DNA from: Teichococcus oryzae | GTDB lineage: Bacteria > Pseudomonadota > Alphaproteobacteria > Acetobacterales > Acetobacteraceae | Reading direction: 5' to 3' | Assembly: GCF_008386565.1 (NCBI RefSeq) | Contig: NZ_VUKA01000005.1 | Coordinates: forward strand, 124,001 to 188,000 | DNA length: 64,000 bases | Part shown: positions 15,604 to 24,561 of the stretch, piece by piece | Layout of the letters: every line of letters begins with the position of its first letter | How positions within the stretch are numbered: the first letter of the stretch is position 1 | The notes under the pieces: generated by a model | Database searches by the model: none | The model's input: only the letters and a program-made list of their open reading frames with translations | What the model was told of the DNA's origin: nothing | Position numbers and translations under genes: made by a program

Positions 15604-16644
15604 TTACTTCGCGCCGGCGGGACGGGGCGTGGCCATGCCGCCACGCAGCCGGCCCGCCATGAACAGCCCCTGCATGGCGAGCTTCCGCGCGGCGGCAAAG
15701 GAATCCGGCGCAAAGGCGGCGATCCCGCGCACGAGGCGGTTCCGCAGCACGTCCTGGTCATGCAGCTGCGCCACGGGCATGCCGTTGACGGGGATCGTCT
15801 TCTGCTTGCGGATGCGGGTGTGGAATTGCAGCATCTCGTCCGCCTGCGGCAGGTAATGCGCCGTCAGCGACGTGCGCGACACGCCACGGCCCGACGGGGC
15901 GAGGCTGCCATGCACGGTGCGGGACGACCAGAACAGCACATCGCCCTTGGCCATGTAGGGCGCGCGCAACTCCATGCCGTGCTCGCGCATCGTGTCCACC
16001 ACGGCCTTCCTGTAGCGGTCATGGCCCGTGGCGAAATCCAGCTCCCCGGCGTTGCGCAGCACGGGAATGGTTTCATGGCTGTGCGGGCAGACATAGAAGC
16101 GCCCGGCGGCCGCATCCACATCCTCCAGCGCATACCAGCCGGCCACGCAGCGGCCGATGCCGGCGGCGCTGTCCTGGTAATAGCTGTCCTGATGCGCCCA
16201 GGTGCCGACCGGCGCCTCGAAGAACATGCTCTGGATCAGCTTGGTGGGGCCGGCGCCGATCAGCGCCGCCGTCATCCGCGCCAGCGATGGCTGCGTCAGG
16301 CCCAGCAGGGCGTTCTGCTTGAAGCGGCCGAAGCGCCGCGTTTCCAGGTCCTGCACGTTGAAGATCGGGTTGGCCAGGAAGCCGTCCTGGTCGAAGCTGT
16401 TGCGCTCATAGCGCATGTTCTTCTGGCGCAGGATCGGCGTGGAGGAGGGCCGCACCTCGGTCCGGTAGGCGGCGCGGATCGCGTCGCACAACTCCGGCTG
16501 CAGCAGGCCGCGGATCACCACATAGCCTTCGTCGCGGTAATAGCCGACGGCCTCCTCGACCTGTTCGGGCCGGAAATAGGGCCGGTCCTCCGCGAGGCTG
16601 TTGGGGATGTCAATGGCCGTACCGAGGGGGGTGGCAACCTGCAT
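15604..16644 (-). CDS. PhyH-family Fe(II)/2-oxoglutarate dioxygenase
   Basis: This is a 346-residue member of the phytanoyl-CoA dioxygenase family. The iron facial triad is visible as HQDSYY (HxD) and a distal His in RTVHGSLAPSGRGVSRTS, whose downstream Arg is the likely 2-oxoglutarate anchor. The N-terminus YFRPEQVEEAVGYYRDEGYVVIRGLL is typical. I chose ATG 16644 (MQVATPLG), which has AGGAAG upstream. It is the third gene, in transcription order, of a minus-strand cluster with a TctC binding protein and an HpcH-like aldolase. The substrate is unknown, probably an imported organic acid or a derivative. Confidence 0.85.
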   Translation of the reverse strand: MQVATPLGTAIDIPNSLAEDRPYFRPEQVEEAVGYYRDEGYVVIRGLLQPELCDAIRAAYRTEVRPSSTPILRQKNMRYERNSFDQDGFLANPIFNVQDLETRRFGRFKQNALLGLTQPSLARMTAALIGAGPTKLIQSMFFEAPVGTWAHQDSYYQDSAAGIGRCVAGWYALEDVDAAAGRFYVCPHSHETIPVLRNAGELDFATGHDRYRKAVVDTMREHGMELRAPYMAKGDVLFWSSRTVHGSLAPSGRGVSRTSLTAHYLPQADEMLQFHTRIRKQKTIPVNGMPVAQLHDQDVLRNRLVRGIAAFAPDSFAAARKLAMQGLFMAGRLRGGMATPRPAGAK

Positions 16645-16867
16645 GGGGGGATCTTCCTGCTGAACGGATGGCAACAAGGCCGCGGCCCCGCCGGTCTCCA
16701 CAGCGGGTGCAACTGGTCTTCGGAGCATCCTCGAGGAAGCTTCAGCGCAAGATTATTCGTCTCTTTAATGGAATGTAAATCACATAATCAGGCGCGTCTC
16801 TAAAAATTCTTCCCCGCCCTGGTTGAAGCGCCACGGGGCGGGGAAGGGAGCGCGCGGCCGCCCTGGC

Positions 16868-17707
16868 CTAGTAGATTCCGCCGCCCTCGCCGCCCTGGGG
16901 CCCGCGCGCCTGCGGAGCCGGCAGGTCCAGCATCGCCCGCATGGCCCGGCCTTTCGCCGACCACCAGTCATGGAGGATGCGGACATCCCAGCCGATGCAG
17001 AAATGCTTCACGCCCATCTCGATGTAGGCGGCCGCGTGGTCCGGGTCATGCAGTTCGATGCGGGGGTGCAGCCCCTTGCGGAGCGCCAGCTCGATGGTGC
17101 GGCGCTCGGCCTTCTTGACGTCGGGATGGGTGAACTGCCCCGCCAGGCCGATGCTCATGGAATAATCCGCCGCGCCGAACTGCACCATGTCGATCCCCGG
17201 CACGGACAGGATGCGCTCCAGATCCTCGACGCATTCCGCCTTTTCCACCATCAGCGCGATCACGACATCGTTCAGCGCCTGGACATAGGAAGGCCGCCCG
17301 ACCTCCAGCACCGTGCCCACATCCCGCCGCATGCCGACCCCGAGACGCCCGCCCGTGCCCGGCGCCTCCGCCCGCACGGCGGCGACGCAGGCCCGGGCAT
17401 CCGCCTCCGTGCGGATATCGGCGAACAGCACGGACTGGAAGCCCGAGCCGATGGCCCGCATGGCCTGGTGCGTCCATTGCGTTTGCTCGACCTTGATCAT
17501 GCCGGTGAGCCCCTTCAGCTCCAGCGCCCGGCCGAGATTGTCGAGGTCGTGCAGGTCGAAGGGAGCGTATTCCGCGGTGAACTCGACGTAATCGAACGCC
17601 GCGGCGGCGCCGACCAGCTCAACCAGGGTGGGCCAGGTGGAAAGCAGGTGGGTGCCCAGGGTGGGCTGGCCCGCCGACAACAATTCCCGCAGCTTGTTCC
17701 GCCTCAT
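16868..17707 (-). CDS. HpcH/HpaI aldolase-like protein
   Basis: This is a 279-residue TIM-barrel protein of the HpcH/HpaI/citrate-lyase-beta superfamily, enzymes that split 3-hydroxy or 4-hydroxy-2-oxo acids. The metal-ligand regions look intact: VVIALMVEKAECVEDLE (Glu) and VQFGAADYSMSIGLAG (Asp). The usual EH(G) motif of HpaI-type aldolases reads AEYAP, and the VRV arginine position reads IKV, so the chemistry may differ from classical HpaI. It follows a TctC binding protein gene and precedes a PhyH dioxygenase. Confidence 0.82.
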   Translation of the reverse strand: MRRNKLRELLSAGQPTLGTHLLSTWPTLVELVGAAAAFDYVEFTAEYAPFDLHDLDNLGRALELKGLTGMIKVEQTQWTHQAMRAIGSGFQSVLFADIRTEADARACVAAVRAEAPGTGGRLGVGMRRDVGTVLEVGRPSYVQALNDVVIALMVEKAECVEDLERILSVPGIDMVQFGAADYSMSIGLAGQFTHPDVKKAERRTIELALRKGLHPRIELHDPDHAAAYIEMGVKHFCIGWDVRILHDWWSAKGRAMRAMLDLPAPQARGPQGGEGGGIY

Positions 17708-17720
17708 CTCGCTTGTCCTT

Positions 17721-17782
17721 TCTTGGGGTGCCCGGTCTTGGAGGTGCCCGGTCTTGGGGGTGCAGGGTCTTGGAGTGCAGGG
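17721..17782. repeat. Four tandem 15-16 bp repeats
   Basis: Units TCTTGGGGTGCCCGG, TCTTGGAGGTGCCCGG, TCTTGGGGGTGCAGGG and TCTTGGAGTGCAGGG follow one another with no gap in the space between the TctC and HpcH-like genes. They have no evident coding role. They could be slippage-prone or affect transcript stability between the genes. Confidence 0.8.
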
Positions 17783-17794
17783 ACGGTCGCCGCG

Positions 17795-18772
17795 TTATTC
17801 GGGCTTGGCGCCCGACATCCGCACCGCCTCGCGCCATTGTTCCGTGTCGGAACGGATGACGGCCTCGAATTCCTCCGGCGTGGTGCCGCTGGGGATCAGG
17901 CCGATCTGCAGGAAGCGGTCGCGGTTGGCGGGGTCCTGCACCACCTTGTTGGCTGCGGTCGCGAGGCGCTTCAGGATGGGCTGCGGCGTGCCGCGGGGCG
18001 CGAAAAGCCCGTTCCAGCCGATCAGCGTCAGCGGCACCTGCTGTTCCTGGAAGGTTTGCAGCTCCGGGGCGAGCGGCCAGCGCCTGGTGCCCGTCACCGC
18101 CAGGCCGCGCAGCAGGCCTTCCCGCATCGGCTGGTCGCCGGTGGTGAAGTCGATGATCATCATGTCCACGCGGCCGGCGATCACCTCCTGCACGGCGGCG
18201 GCCCCGCCCTTGAAGGGAACATGCAGCAATTCGATCCCGGCGGTGCGCGCGAACAGCTCCGTGTAGATGTGGGAGATCGTGCCATTGCCGATGGAGGCAT
18301 AGGTCAGCTCCCCCGGCCGCGCCCTGGCGTATCGCACCAGCTCCTGCAGGCTGTTCACCGGCAGGCCCGCGCGCACGAACAGGCAGTTGGTGGAAAGCCC
18401 GAACTGGGTGATCGGCGCGAAGTCGCGCAGCGCGTCGAAGGGGACGCGCCTGTCGAACAGCGGGTTCACCACCAGCCCGCCGGCGACGCTGACCAGCAGC
18501 GTGTAGCCATCGGCCGGCTGCTTGGCCACGTGGTCGATGCCGATCGCGCCGCTTGCCCCGCCCCGGTTCTCGATCACGAAGGGCTGCCCGAAGCTGCCGC
18601 GCATGCCCTCCAGGACCAGGCGCATGGTGATGTCGGATTGCCCGCCGGGCGGCGCCGGAACCACGATCCTGACAGGACGGTCGGGATAGGCGGAGACGGC
18701 ATCCGCGCGGGCCAGGGCCGGCGCCGCGAGGCCCGCGGCCGTGGCCGCCAGAAGGGTACGACGGTGGATCAT
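17795..18772 (-). CDS. TctC/Bug-family periplasmic solute-binding protein
   Basis: This 325-residue extracytoplasmic receptor of the tripartite tricarboxylate family begins with a Tat/Sec-like signal (RRTLLAATAAGLAAPALARA). Family motifs are YPDRPVRIVVPAPPGGQSD, FVIENRGGASGAIGIDHVAK and SLQELVRYARARPGELTYAS. No TctA or TctB membrane partners are nearby, which is common for Bug proteins. It is the first gene of the cluster with the aldolase-like protein and the PhyH dioxygenase, so it probably captures their carboxylated substrate. Confidence 0.92.
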   Translation of the reverse strand: MIHRRTLLAATAAGLAAPALARADAVSAYPDRPVRIVVPAPPGGQSDITMRLVLEGMRGSFGQPFVIENRGGASGAIGIDHVAKQPADGYTLLVSVAGGLVVNPLFDRRVPFDALRDFAPITQFGLSTNCLFVRAGLPVNSLQELVRYARARPGELTYASIGNGTISHIYTELFARTAGIELLHVPFKGGAAAVQEVIAGRVDMMIIDFTTGDQPMREGLLRGLAVTGTRRWPLAPELQTFQEQQVPLTLIGWNGLFAPRGTPQPILKRLATAANKVVQDPANRDRFLQIGLIPSGTTPEEFEAVIRSDTEQWREAVRMSGAKPE

Positions 18773-19113
18773 GCTGTTTTCTCCCGACCGCCGCGCTCTT
18801 GTGCCGGCGCGGCGCTGACATGCGATGATTTCGGACCCGGCGCGCCCTGTTCACCGGCCAGGGCCGGCGCGGGGTGCGCCCGGATCGGCGCGGGGGTTTT
18901 CGGCCTTGGGGAAGGCATACGGGCGAACCGTCCTGCGGCCTTAAATTGGCTCTACCAGATCGGTAGAACCACGGCGGGATGCCGTCAACAGGGCCGTAAT
19001 CCCGCGCGGCGCTTGAGAACGCCCGGAAGTCGGTCAGAATGAAGCCGGCGGCGCCAGGGCCAGCGGCATCCTCGGCCGGCTCCCGCCTCTCCCTCAATCA
19101 GAAAGGGCGTCCC
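18773..19113. other. Divergent promoter region, TctC cluster / SDR-like gene
   Basis: This 341-bp non-coding stretch separates the minus-strand TctC cluster from the plus-strand SDR-like gene. It holds one strong inverted repeat (18947-18971) and otherwise no recognisable element. The SDR-like gene has GAAAGGG just upstream of its ATG. Confidence 0.6.
18947..18971. promoter_or_regulatory. 25-bp inverted-repeat operator
   Basis: Arms TGGCTCTACC and GGTAGAACCA (9 of 10 complementary) flank AGATC in the divergent promoter between the TctC gene and the SDR-like gene. It resembles a dimeric repressor site and could control both directions. The regulator is not adjacent. Confidence 0.6.
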
Positions 19114-19878
19114 ATGCAGCTATCCCTCGCGAACCGCACGGCGTTGATCACCGGGGGCTCGAAGGGCCTCGGCCTCGCCATGGCCCGCGCCTTCACCGAG
19201 GCGGGCGGCAAGGTCGCCATCGTGGCGCGGGGCGAGGCCGATCTGCGGGAAGCCGCCTCGGCCACCGGCGCGGTGCCGGTGCGCGCCGACATCGCCACGG
19301 CGGAAGGCTGCGAAACCGCCTTCCGCGAGGCCGCCGCGGCGCTCGGCCGGATCGACATCCTGGTCAACAATGCCGGCACCAGCCAGCGCGGCGCCTTTCC
19401 TTCCGTTTCCGACGCGCTGTGGCAGCAGGACCTGGACCTGAAGCTGTTCGCCGCCATCCGGCTTTCCCGCCTCGCCTGGGCGGGCATGGCGGAGCGGCGC
19501 TGGGGCCGCATCATCAACGTGCTGAACACTGGCGCCAAGGCACCGCCGGCCGAGGGCGCGCCCACCGCCGTGTCGCGCGCCGCCGGCATGGCGCTCACCA
19601 AGGTCATGGCGAATGAAGGCGCGCCGCATGGCATCCTGGTCAACGCCCTGCTGGTGGGCATCATCGAAAGCGACCAATGGGTGCGGCGCCACGCCGCCGA
19701 TCCGCGCGGGCTGAGCTTCGAGGAATGGAAACAGGAAGCGGGCCGGCCCGTGCCGCTCGGCCGCATCGGCCGCGCGGAGGAATTCGCCGCGACCGCCCTG
19801 TTCCTCGCCAGCGAGGCCGGCAGCTACGTCGCAGGCACCGCCATCAATGTCGATGGCGGGCGCAGCCCCGTGGTGTGA
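19114..19878 (+). CDS. SDR-fold protein lacking the catalytic triad
   Basis: This is a 254-residue Rossmann-fold protein of the short-chain dehydrogenase/reductase family. The cofactor site is normal (TGGSKGLG, residues 13-20; NNAG, about 85-88), and the C-terminus has the family ending INVDGGRSP. The catalytic residues are replaced: Ser138 by Asn (NVLNTG), Tyr151 by Thr and Lys155 by Arg (TAVSR). It may bind NAD(P) without classical dehydrogenase activity or use another mechanism. I chose ATG 19114, preceded by GAAAGGG. It is divergent from the TctC/aldolase/PhyH cluster and probably belongs to the same pathway. Confidence 0.85.
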   Translation: MQLSLANRTALITGGSKGLGLAMARAFTEAGGKVAIVARGEADLREAASATGAVPVRADIATAEGCETAFREAAAALGRIDILVNNAGTSQRGAFPSVSDALWQQDLDLKLFAAIRLSRLAWAGMAERRWGRIINVLNTGAKAPPAEGAPTAVSRAAGMALTKVMANEGAPHGILVNALLVGIIESDQWVRRHAADPRGLSFEEWKQEAGRPVPLGRIGRAEEFAATALFLASEAGSYVAGTAINVDGGRSPVV

Positions 19879-19899
19879 CGGGGCGGGCCGCCCGCCCCG
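19879..19899. terminator. Bidirectional hairpin between convergent genes
   Basis: Perfect 9-bp arms, CGGGGCGGG and CCCGCCCCG, flank a 3-base loop directly after the SDR-like stop codon and before the end of the convergent CBS-BON gene. It could end transcription from both sides, although the U tract is poor. Confidence 0.6.
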
Positions 19900-19916
19900 C
19901 TCCTTCCTCCGTTGAG

Positions 19917-20615
19917 CTATTCGGCGAAATAGCCAGGCAGCGAACGGGTGTTGTCCTGCACGCCCTTCACGCCCGGAACATTCTGCGCGAGGACGTGCAG
20001 CGCCTTGTATTCCGTCGCCGAGCGCCGGAAGCCATGGAACTCCACGATGCCGTCGCGGACCTTGACGTCGATATAGGCGGTGTCGGCCCAGGGCTCCTGC
20101 CGCATGGCCGCCACCACGGCCTTGCGGATCCCCTCGTCGGATTGCTGGTCCGGCGTCAGCGGCTCCGCCGTCACCAGCACCCGCACGAGGTCGGAGCGGC
20201 TGACAAGGCCGAGGATCCTGCCGTCCTCCACGACCAGCACGCGGCGGATGCGGTGTTCCTCCATCAGGCGCGCGATGTGGAACGCCGTTTCCTCCGGCCC
20301 CACGGTGACGACCTGCGTGCTCATCACGTCGCCGGCGGTCGCGCCGTGGCTCTGGATGTAGCGCTGCGCCTCGCTCCGGTCATCGGCGAACATGCGCGCC
20401 AGCCAGCCGCTGCGGGCCGGCTTGTCCTCATTGGCCAGCCGGCGGATCAGGTCGGATTCGGTGACGACGCCCAGCAGCCGGCCGGTTTCGTCGGACACCG
20501 CCACGGTCGAGATGCCCTGGTTGGCGAACATCCGCGCCACGGCTGCAACGGGCGTTTCCGGAGGAATCCTCTTGACGTCGGCGCTCATCAGGTCGCGGGC
20601 ATGCGGCGTTGCCAT
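19917..20615 (-). CDS. CBS-domain pair with C-terminal BON domain
   Basis: This is a 232-residue cytoplasmic-looking protein. Two CBS motifs (ADVKRIPPETPVAAVARMFANQGISTVAVSD...LLGVVTESDLI, and GDVMSTQVVTVGPEETAFHIARLMEEHRIRRVLVVE...ILGLVSRSDLV) are followed by a BON domain (about residues 160-222; VRDGIVEFHGFRRSATEYKALHVLAQNVPGV). CBS pairs usually sense adenosyl nucleotides, and BON domains bind lipids or membranes. The start at 20615 has GAAGGAG 6 nt upstream. The protein is divergent from putA. Its target is unknown. Confidence 0.9.
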   Translation of the reverse strand: MATPHARDLMSADVKRIPPETPVAAVARMFANQGISTVAVSDETGRLLGVVTESDLIRRLANEDKPARSGWLARMFADDRSEAQRYIQSHGATAGDVMSTQVVTVGPEETAFHIARLMEEHRIRRVLVVEDGRILGLVSRSDLVRVLVTAEPLTPDQQSDEGIRKAVVAAMRQEPWADTAYIDVKVRDGIVEFHGFRRSATEYKALHVLAQNVPGVKGVQDNTRSLPGYFAE

Positions 20616-20862
20616 GACTGTCTCCTTCTCGCACCCACGGCATGCGCCGCCCATGAAGCCGATCGGGCAACATCGTTCCAGCCGCCGGGCGGCCTGGCGC
20701 GCGCATGTTGCGGCCGGCTGTGCGGCACCGGCCATGATGTCAACGCGCCGCGGCGCCGGATGATGCATGCTGCCGCGGCCGATCCCCTGGTGGCGCGGCG
20801 CGCGGTCCGGGCGCAGAATGACCGCGTCCCGGCCGCCGGCGCGGCGGAGGAGGCCCCTAGCC

Positions 20863-23800
20863 ATGCGCGATGACGTGCCGCCTTTCCCGGACCCGCCCGT
20901 TTCAGACCTGCCCGTTTCAGACCCGCCGGTCCCCTTTCTGGCCCTGACCGAGGAGGCGCGGCCGCAGCCGCCGCTGCGCGCCGCCATCACCGCGGCCTGC
21001 CGCCGCCCGGAACAGGACTGCCTGCCGCCCCTGATCGCCGCCGCCACCCTGGCTCCGGCGGAGGAAGCCCGGGCCGCCGCCCTCGCCCGCCGCCTCGTCG
21101 CCGCGCTGCGCGCCGGGCGCCGTGGCGGCGGCGTCGAGGCGCTGATGCAGGAATTCGCCCTGTCCAGCCAGGAGGGCGTGGCGCTAATGTGCCTGGCCGA
21201 GGCGCTGCTCCGCATTCCCGACAGCGCCACGCGCGACGCGCTGATCCGCGACAAGATCGGCGGCGGCGACTGGCGCGCCCATCTGGGCCATTCGCCTTCC
21301 CTGTTCGTCAACGCGGCCACCTGGGGCCTCGTCGTCACCGGCCGGCTGGCCTCGCCGAGGGGGGAGGCCGGGCTGGCCGCCACCCTGGCCCGCCTCGTGG
21401 CGCGGGCGGGCGAGCCGGTGATCCGCGCCGGCGTGGACCTCGCCATGCGGATGCTGGGGGAGCAATTCGTCGCCGGCCAGACCATCGGGGACGCGCTGGC
21501 CAACAGCCGCGCGCTGGAGGCGCGCGGCTTCCGCTATTCCTATGACATGCTGGGCGAGGCGGCGATGACGGCGGCGGATGCCGCGCGCTACCTGCATGAC
21601 TACCGCACCGCCATCGAGGCCATCGGCCGCGCTTCCGACGGGCGCGGCCTGCGCGACGGGCCGGGCATTTCCATCAAGCTGTCGGCGCTGCATCCGCGCT
21701 ATGTCCGGGCGCAGCGCGCGCGGGTGATGGCGGAGCTGCTGCCGCGCCTGGCCGAGCTGGCGCTGCTGGCGCGGCGCCACGGCATCGGCCTCAACATCGA
21801 CGCCGAGGAAGCGGAGCGGCTGGACCTGTCGCTCGACCTGCTGGAAGCGCTGTGCGGGCATGAGGGCCTGGCCGGATGGGACGGCGTGGGCTTCGTGGTC
21901 CAGGCCTATCAGCGCCGCGCGCCCTTCGTGATCGACTTCCTCATCGACCTGGCGCGCCGCACCGGCCGGCGGATGATGGTGCGGCTGGTCAAGGGCGCCT
22001 ATTGGGACAGCGAGATCAAGCGCGCCCAGCTCGACGGGCTGGAAGGCTTCCCCGTCTTCACGCGCAAGGTCCACACCGACGTGTCCTTTCTCGCCTGCGC
22101 ACGGCGGCTGCTGGCGGCGCCCGACGCGGTGTTCCCGCAATTCGCCACCCACAACGCGCGCAGCCTGGCCGCCATCCACAGCATGGCCGACCCGGCGCGC
22201 TGGCAGCCCGGGCAATACGAGTTCCAGTGCCTGCACGGCATGGGGGAGCCGCTTTACGAGGAAGTGGTGGGGCCGGAAAAGCTGGACCGCCCCTGCCGCA
22301 TCTATGCCCCGGTCGGCTCGCATGAAACGCTGCTGGCCTATCTGGTGCGCCGCCTGCTGGAGAACGGCGCCAATTCCTCCTTCGTCAACCGCATCAACGA
22401 CCCGGCCGTGACGGTGGAGGCGCTGGTCGCCGACCCGGTCGCGGAAGCGCGCGCCCTGTCGCCGCCGGGCCGCCCGCATGACGGCATCGCCCAGCCGCGG
22501 AACCTGTTCGGCGATGAACGCCCGAACTCGGCCGGGCTGGACCTGGCGGATGAGGGCCGCATCGCCGCCCTCGCCGCCGCGCTGCGGGCGGATGCCGCGC
22601 CGCTGCGGGCGGCACCGCCCGGCGGGCCGGGCGCGGGCGGCGCGGCGCGGGCCATCCGCAACCCGGCCGACCGCCGCGATGTGGTGGGCCATGTTGTCGA
22701 GGCCACGGAGGCGGTGGTGGACGCAGCCCTGGCCCACGCCGCGGCGGCCGCGGCGGGCTGGGCCGCCACGGCCGCCGCCAGCCGCGCCGCCATGCTGGAC
22801 CGCGCGGCCGGGCTGATGGAGGCCCGGATGCCCGCCCTGCTCGGCACCCTTGTGCGGGAAGCCGGCAAATCCCTGCCCAATGCCGTGGGCGAGGTGCGGG
22901 AAGCGGTGGACTTCCTGCGCTACTACGCCGCACAGGCGCGCGGCTTCGGCGCCGCGCACCGCCCGCTCGGCCCCGTCGCCTGCATTTCCCCCTGGAACTT
23001 CCCGCTGGCCATCTTCACCGGCCAGGTCGCCGCCGCGCTGGCGGCGGGCAATCCGGTGCTGGCCAAGCCCGCCGGGGAGGTGCCGCTGATCGCCGCCCGG
23101 GCCGTGGCGTTGCTGCACGAGGCCGGGGTGCCGCCAGCGGTTCTCCAGCTCCTGCCGGGCGGCGGCGCCGTCGGCGCCCGCCTCGCCGGCGCCGCGGAAA
23201 TCCAGGGCGTGATGTTCACCGGCTCCACCGAGGTCGCCCGCCTGATCCAGCGCCGGCTGGCCGGCCGCCTGGGCCCCGCCGGCCATCCCATCCCGCTGGT
23301 GGCCGAAACGGGCGGGCAGAACGCGCTGGTGGCGGACAGTTCCGCCCTGTCGGAGCAGGTGGTGGCCGATGTTCTCGCCTCCGCCTTTGACAGCGCCGGC
23401 CAGCGCTGTTCCGCGCTGCGCGTGCTGTGCCTGCAGGAAGATGTGGCGGGGCGAATCCTGGCCATGCTGAAGGGCGCCCTGGCGGAATTGTCGCCCGGCG
23501 ACCCCGCCCGGCTGTCCACCGATATCGGCCCCGTCATCACGGAGGAGGCGCGAACCGGCATCCAGGACCATGTCGACGCCATGCGGGCCCGTGGCCGGAG
23601 GGTGCATGCGCATCCCCTGCCCGGTTCCTGCCGCCATGGCAGCTTCGTCGCCCCCGCCATCATCGAGATCGCAGGCATCGCCGAGCTGGAGCGCGAGGTG
23701 TTCGGCCCCGTGCTGCATGTTGTCCGCTTCCGCCGCGACGGCCTGGAGGAGCTGATGCGCGACATCAACGCCACGGGCTACGGCCTGACCTTCGGCATCC

Positions 23801-24534
23801 ATTCGCGCATCGACGAAACGATCCGGCTGCTGACGGACCGTTCCGGCGCCGGCAACATCTATGTCAACCGCAACCAGATCGGCGCCGTGGTGGGCGTGCA
23901 GCCCTTTGGCGGCCACGGCCTTTCCGGCACCGGACCCAAGGCCGGCGGCCCGCTTTACCTGCGCCGCCTCCTCGCCGCCGCGCCGGCCGATCTGCCCCTG
24001 CCGGCCGTGCCATCCGCGCCGGCCATGCGGGAGCTTCTGGAATGGCTGCGCGGGCGCGGCATGGCGGATCAGGCGCGGCTTTGCGCGGCGCAGGCCGCCC
24101 CCGCCCGGCCTGGGCTGGAGATCGCCCTGCCCGGCCCGGTGGGCGAGTTGAACCTGTATGCCCTGCGCCCGCGTGGCATGGTGCTGTGCCATGCCGAAAC
24201 GGCGGAAGGGGGGCTGCTGCAGCTCGCGGCCTGCCTGGCCACGGGAAACAGGTTCTGCCCCGGCGGCCCGGCGGCCTGGCCGGATGGCCTGCCGCCTTCC
24301 GTCGCCGCATGGGCGGGCTCCGGCGGCATCGCCGGTTGCGGCGCGGTGTTGTTCGAGGGGGCGCCGGACGCGCTGCGCGACCTCGCCATGCGGGTCGCCG
24401 CGGCGGATGGGCCGATCCGTCCGGTGATCACGGCGCGGGAGGGGATCTATCCGCTCGACATGCTGGTGGCGGAGCGCGCGGTCAGCACCAACACCGCCGC
24501 CGCCGGCGGCAATGCCAGCCTCATGAGCCTTTGA
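20863..24534 (+). CDS. putA: Bifunctional proline dehydrogenase / glutamate-semialdehyde dehydrogenase PutA
   Basis: PutA oxidises proline to glutamate in two coupled steps at the inner face of the membrane. It has 1223 residues. The proline dehydrogenase barrel spans about residues 215-515 (SYDMLGEAAMTAADAARYLHDY, RLVKGAYWDSEIKRAQ) and binds FAD. The aldehyde dehydrogenase part spans about 640-1130, with ISPWNFPLAIFTGQ, the glutamate in VAETGGQNALV (about 813) and the nucleophile cysteine in AGQRCSALRV (about 847). There is no N-terminal ribbon-helix-helix domain, so it should not repress its own gene. I chose ATG 20863 (GGAGGAGG 9 nt upstream) over earlier in-frame ATGs. Confidence 0.95.
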   Translation: MRDDVPPFPDPPVSDLPVSDPPVPFLALTEEARPQPPLRAAITAACRRPEQDCLPPLIAAATLAPAEEARAAALARRLVAALRAGRRGGGVEALMQEFALSSQEGVALMCLAEALLRIPDSATRDALIRDKIGGGDWRAHLGHSPSLFVNAATWGLVVTGRLASPRGEAGLAATLARLVARAGEPVIRAGVDLAMRMLGEQFVAGQTIGDALANSRALEARGFRYSYDMLGEAAMTAADAARYLHDYRTAIEAIGRASDGRGLRDGPGISIKLSALHPRYVRAQRARVMAELLPRLAELALLARRHGIGLNIDAEEAERLDLSLDLLEALCGHEGLAGWDGVGFVVQAYQRRAPFVIDFLIDLARRTGRRMMVRLVKGAYWDSEIKRAQLDGLEGFPVFTRKVHTDVSFLACARRLLAAPDAVFPQFATHNARSLAAIHSMADPARWQPGQYEFQCLHGMGEPLYEEVVGPEKLDRPCRIYAPVGSHETLLAYLVRRLLENGANSSFVNRINDPAVTVEALVADPVAEARALSPPGRPHDGIAQPRNLFGDERPNSAGLDLADEGRIAALAAALRADAAPLRAAPPGGPGAGGAARAIRNPADRRDVVGHVVEATEAVVDAALAHAAAAAAGWAATAAASRAAMLDRAAGLMEARMPALLGTLVREAGKSLPNAVGEVREAVDFLRYYAAQARGFGAAHRPLGPVACISPWNFPLAIFTGQVAAALAAGNPVLAKPAGEVPLIAARAVALLHEAGVPPAVLQLLPGGGAVGARLAGAAEIQGVMFTGSTEVARLIQRRLAGRLGPAGHPIPLVAETGGQNALVADSSALSEQVVADVLASAFDSAGQRCSALRVLCLQEDVAGRILAMLKGALAELSPGDPARLSTDIGPVITEEARTGIQDHVDAMRARGRRVHAHPLPGSCRHGSFVAPAIIEIAGIAELEREVFGPVLHVVRFRRDGLEELMRDINATGYGLTFGIHSRIDETIRLLTDRSGAGNIYVNRNQIGAVVGVQPFGGHGLSGTGPKAGGPLYLRRLLAAAPADLPLPAVPSAPAMRELLEWLRGRGMADQARLCAAQAAPARPGLEIALPGPVGELNLYALRPRGMVLCHAETAEGGLLQLAACLATGNRFCPGGPAAWPDGLPPSVAAWAGSGGIAGCGAVLFEGAPDALRDLAMRVAAADGPIRPVITAREGIYPLDMLVAERAVSTNTAAAGGNASLMSL

Positions 24535-24561
24535 GGGAGGCGCGCTCCCGCCGCGCGCGTC

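Noticed and set aside
19917-21503. Extended minus-strand frame upstream of the CBS-BON protein
   Set aside because: The extra N-terminal part is Ala/Arg-rich antisense of putA. The real start is at 20615, where a ribosome site is present.
21184-24192. Minus-strand open frame of about 1000 codons opposite putA
   Set aside because: It is an antisense shadow of PutA with His/Gln/Gly-rich composition and no recognisable motif.
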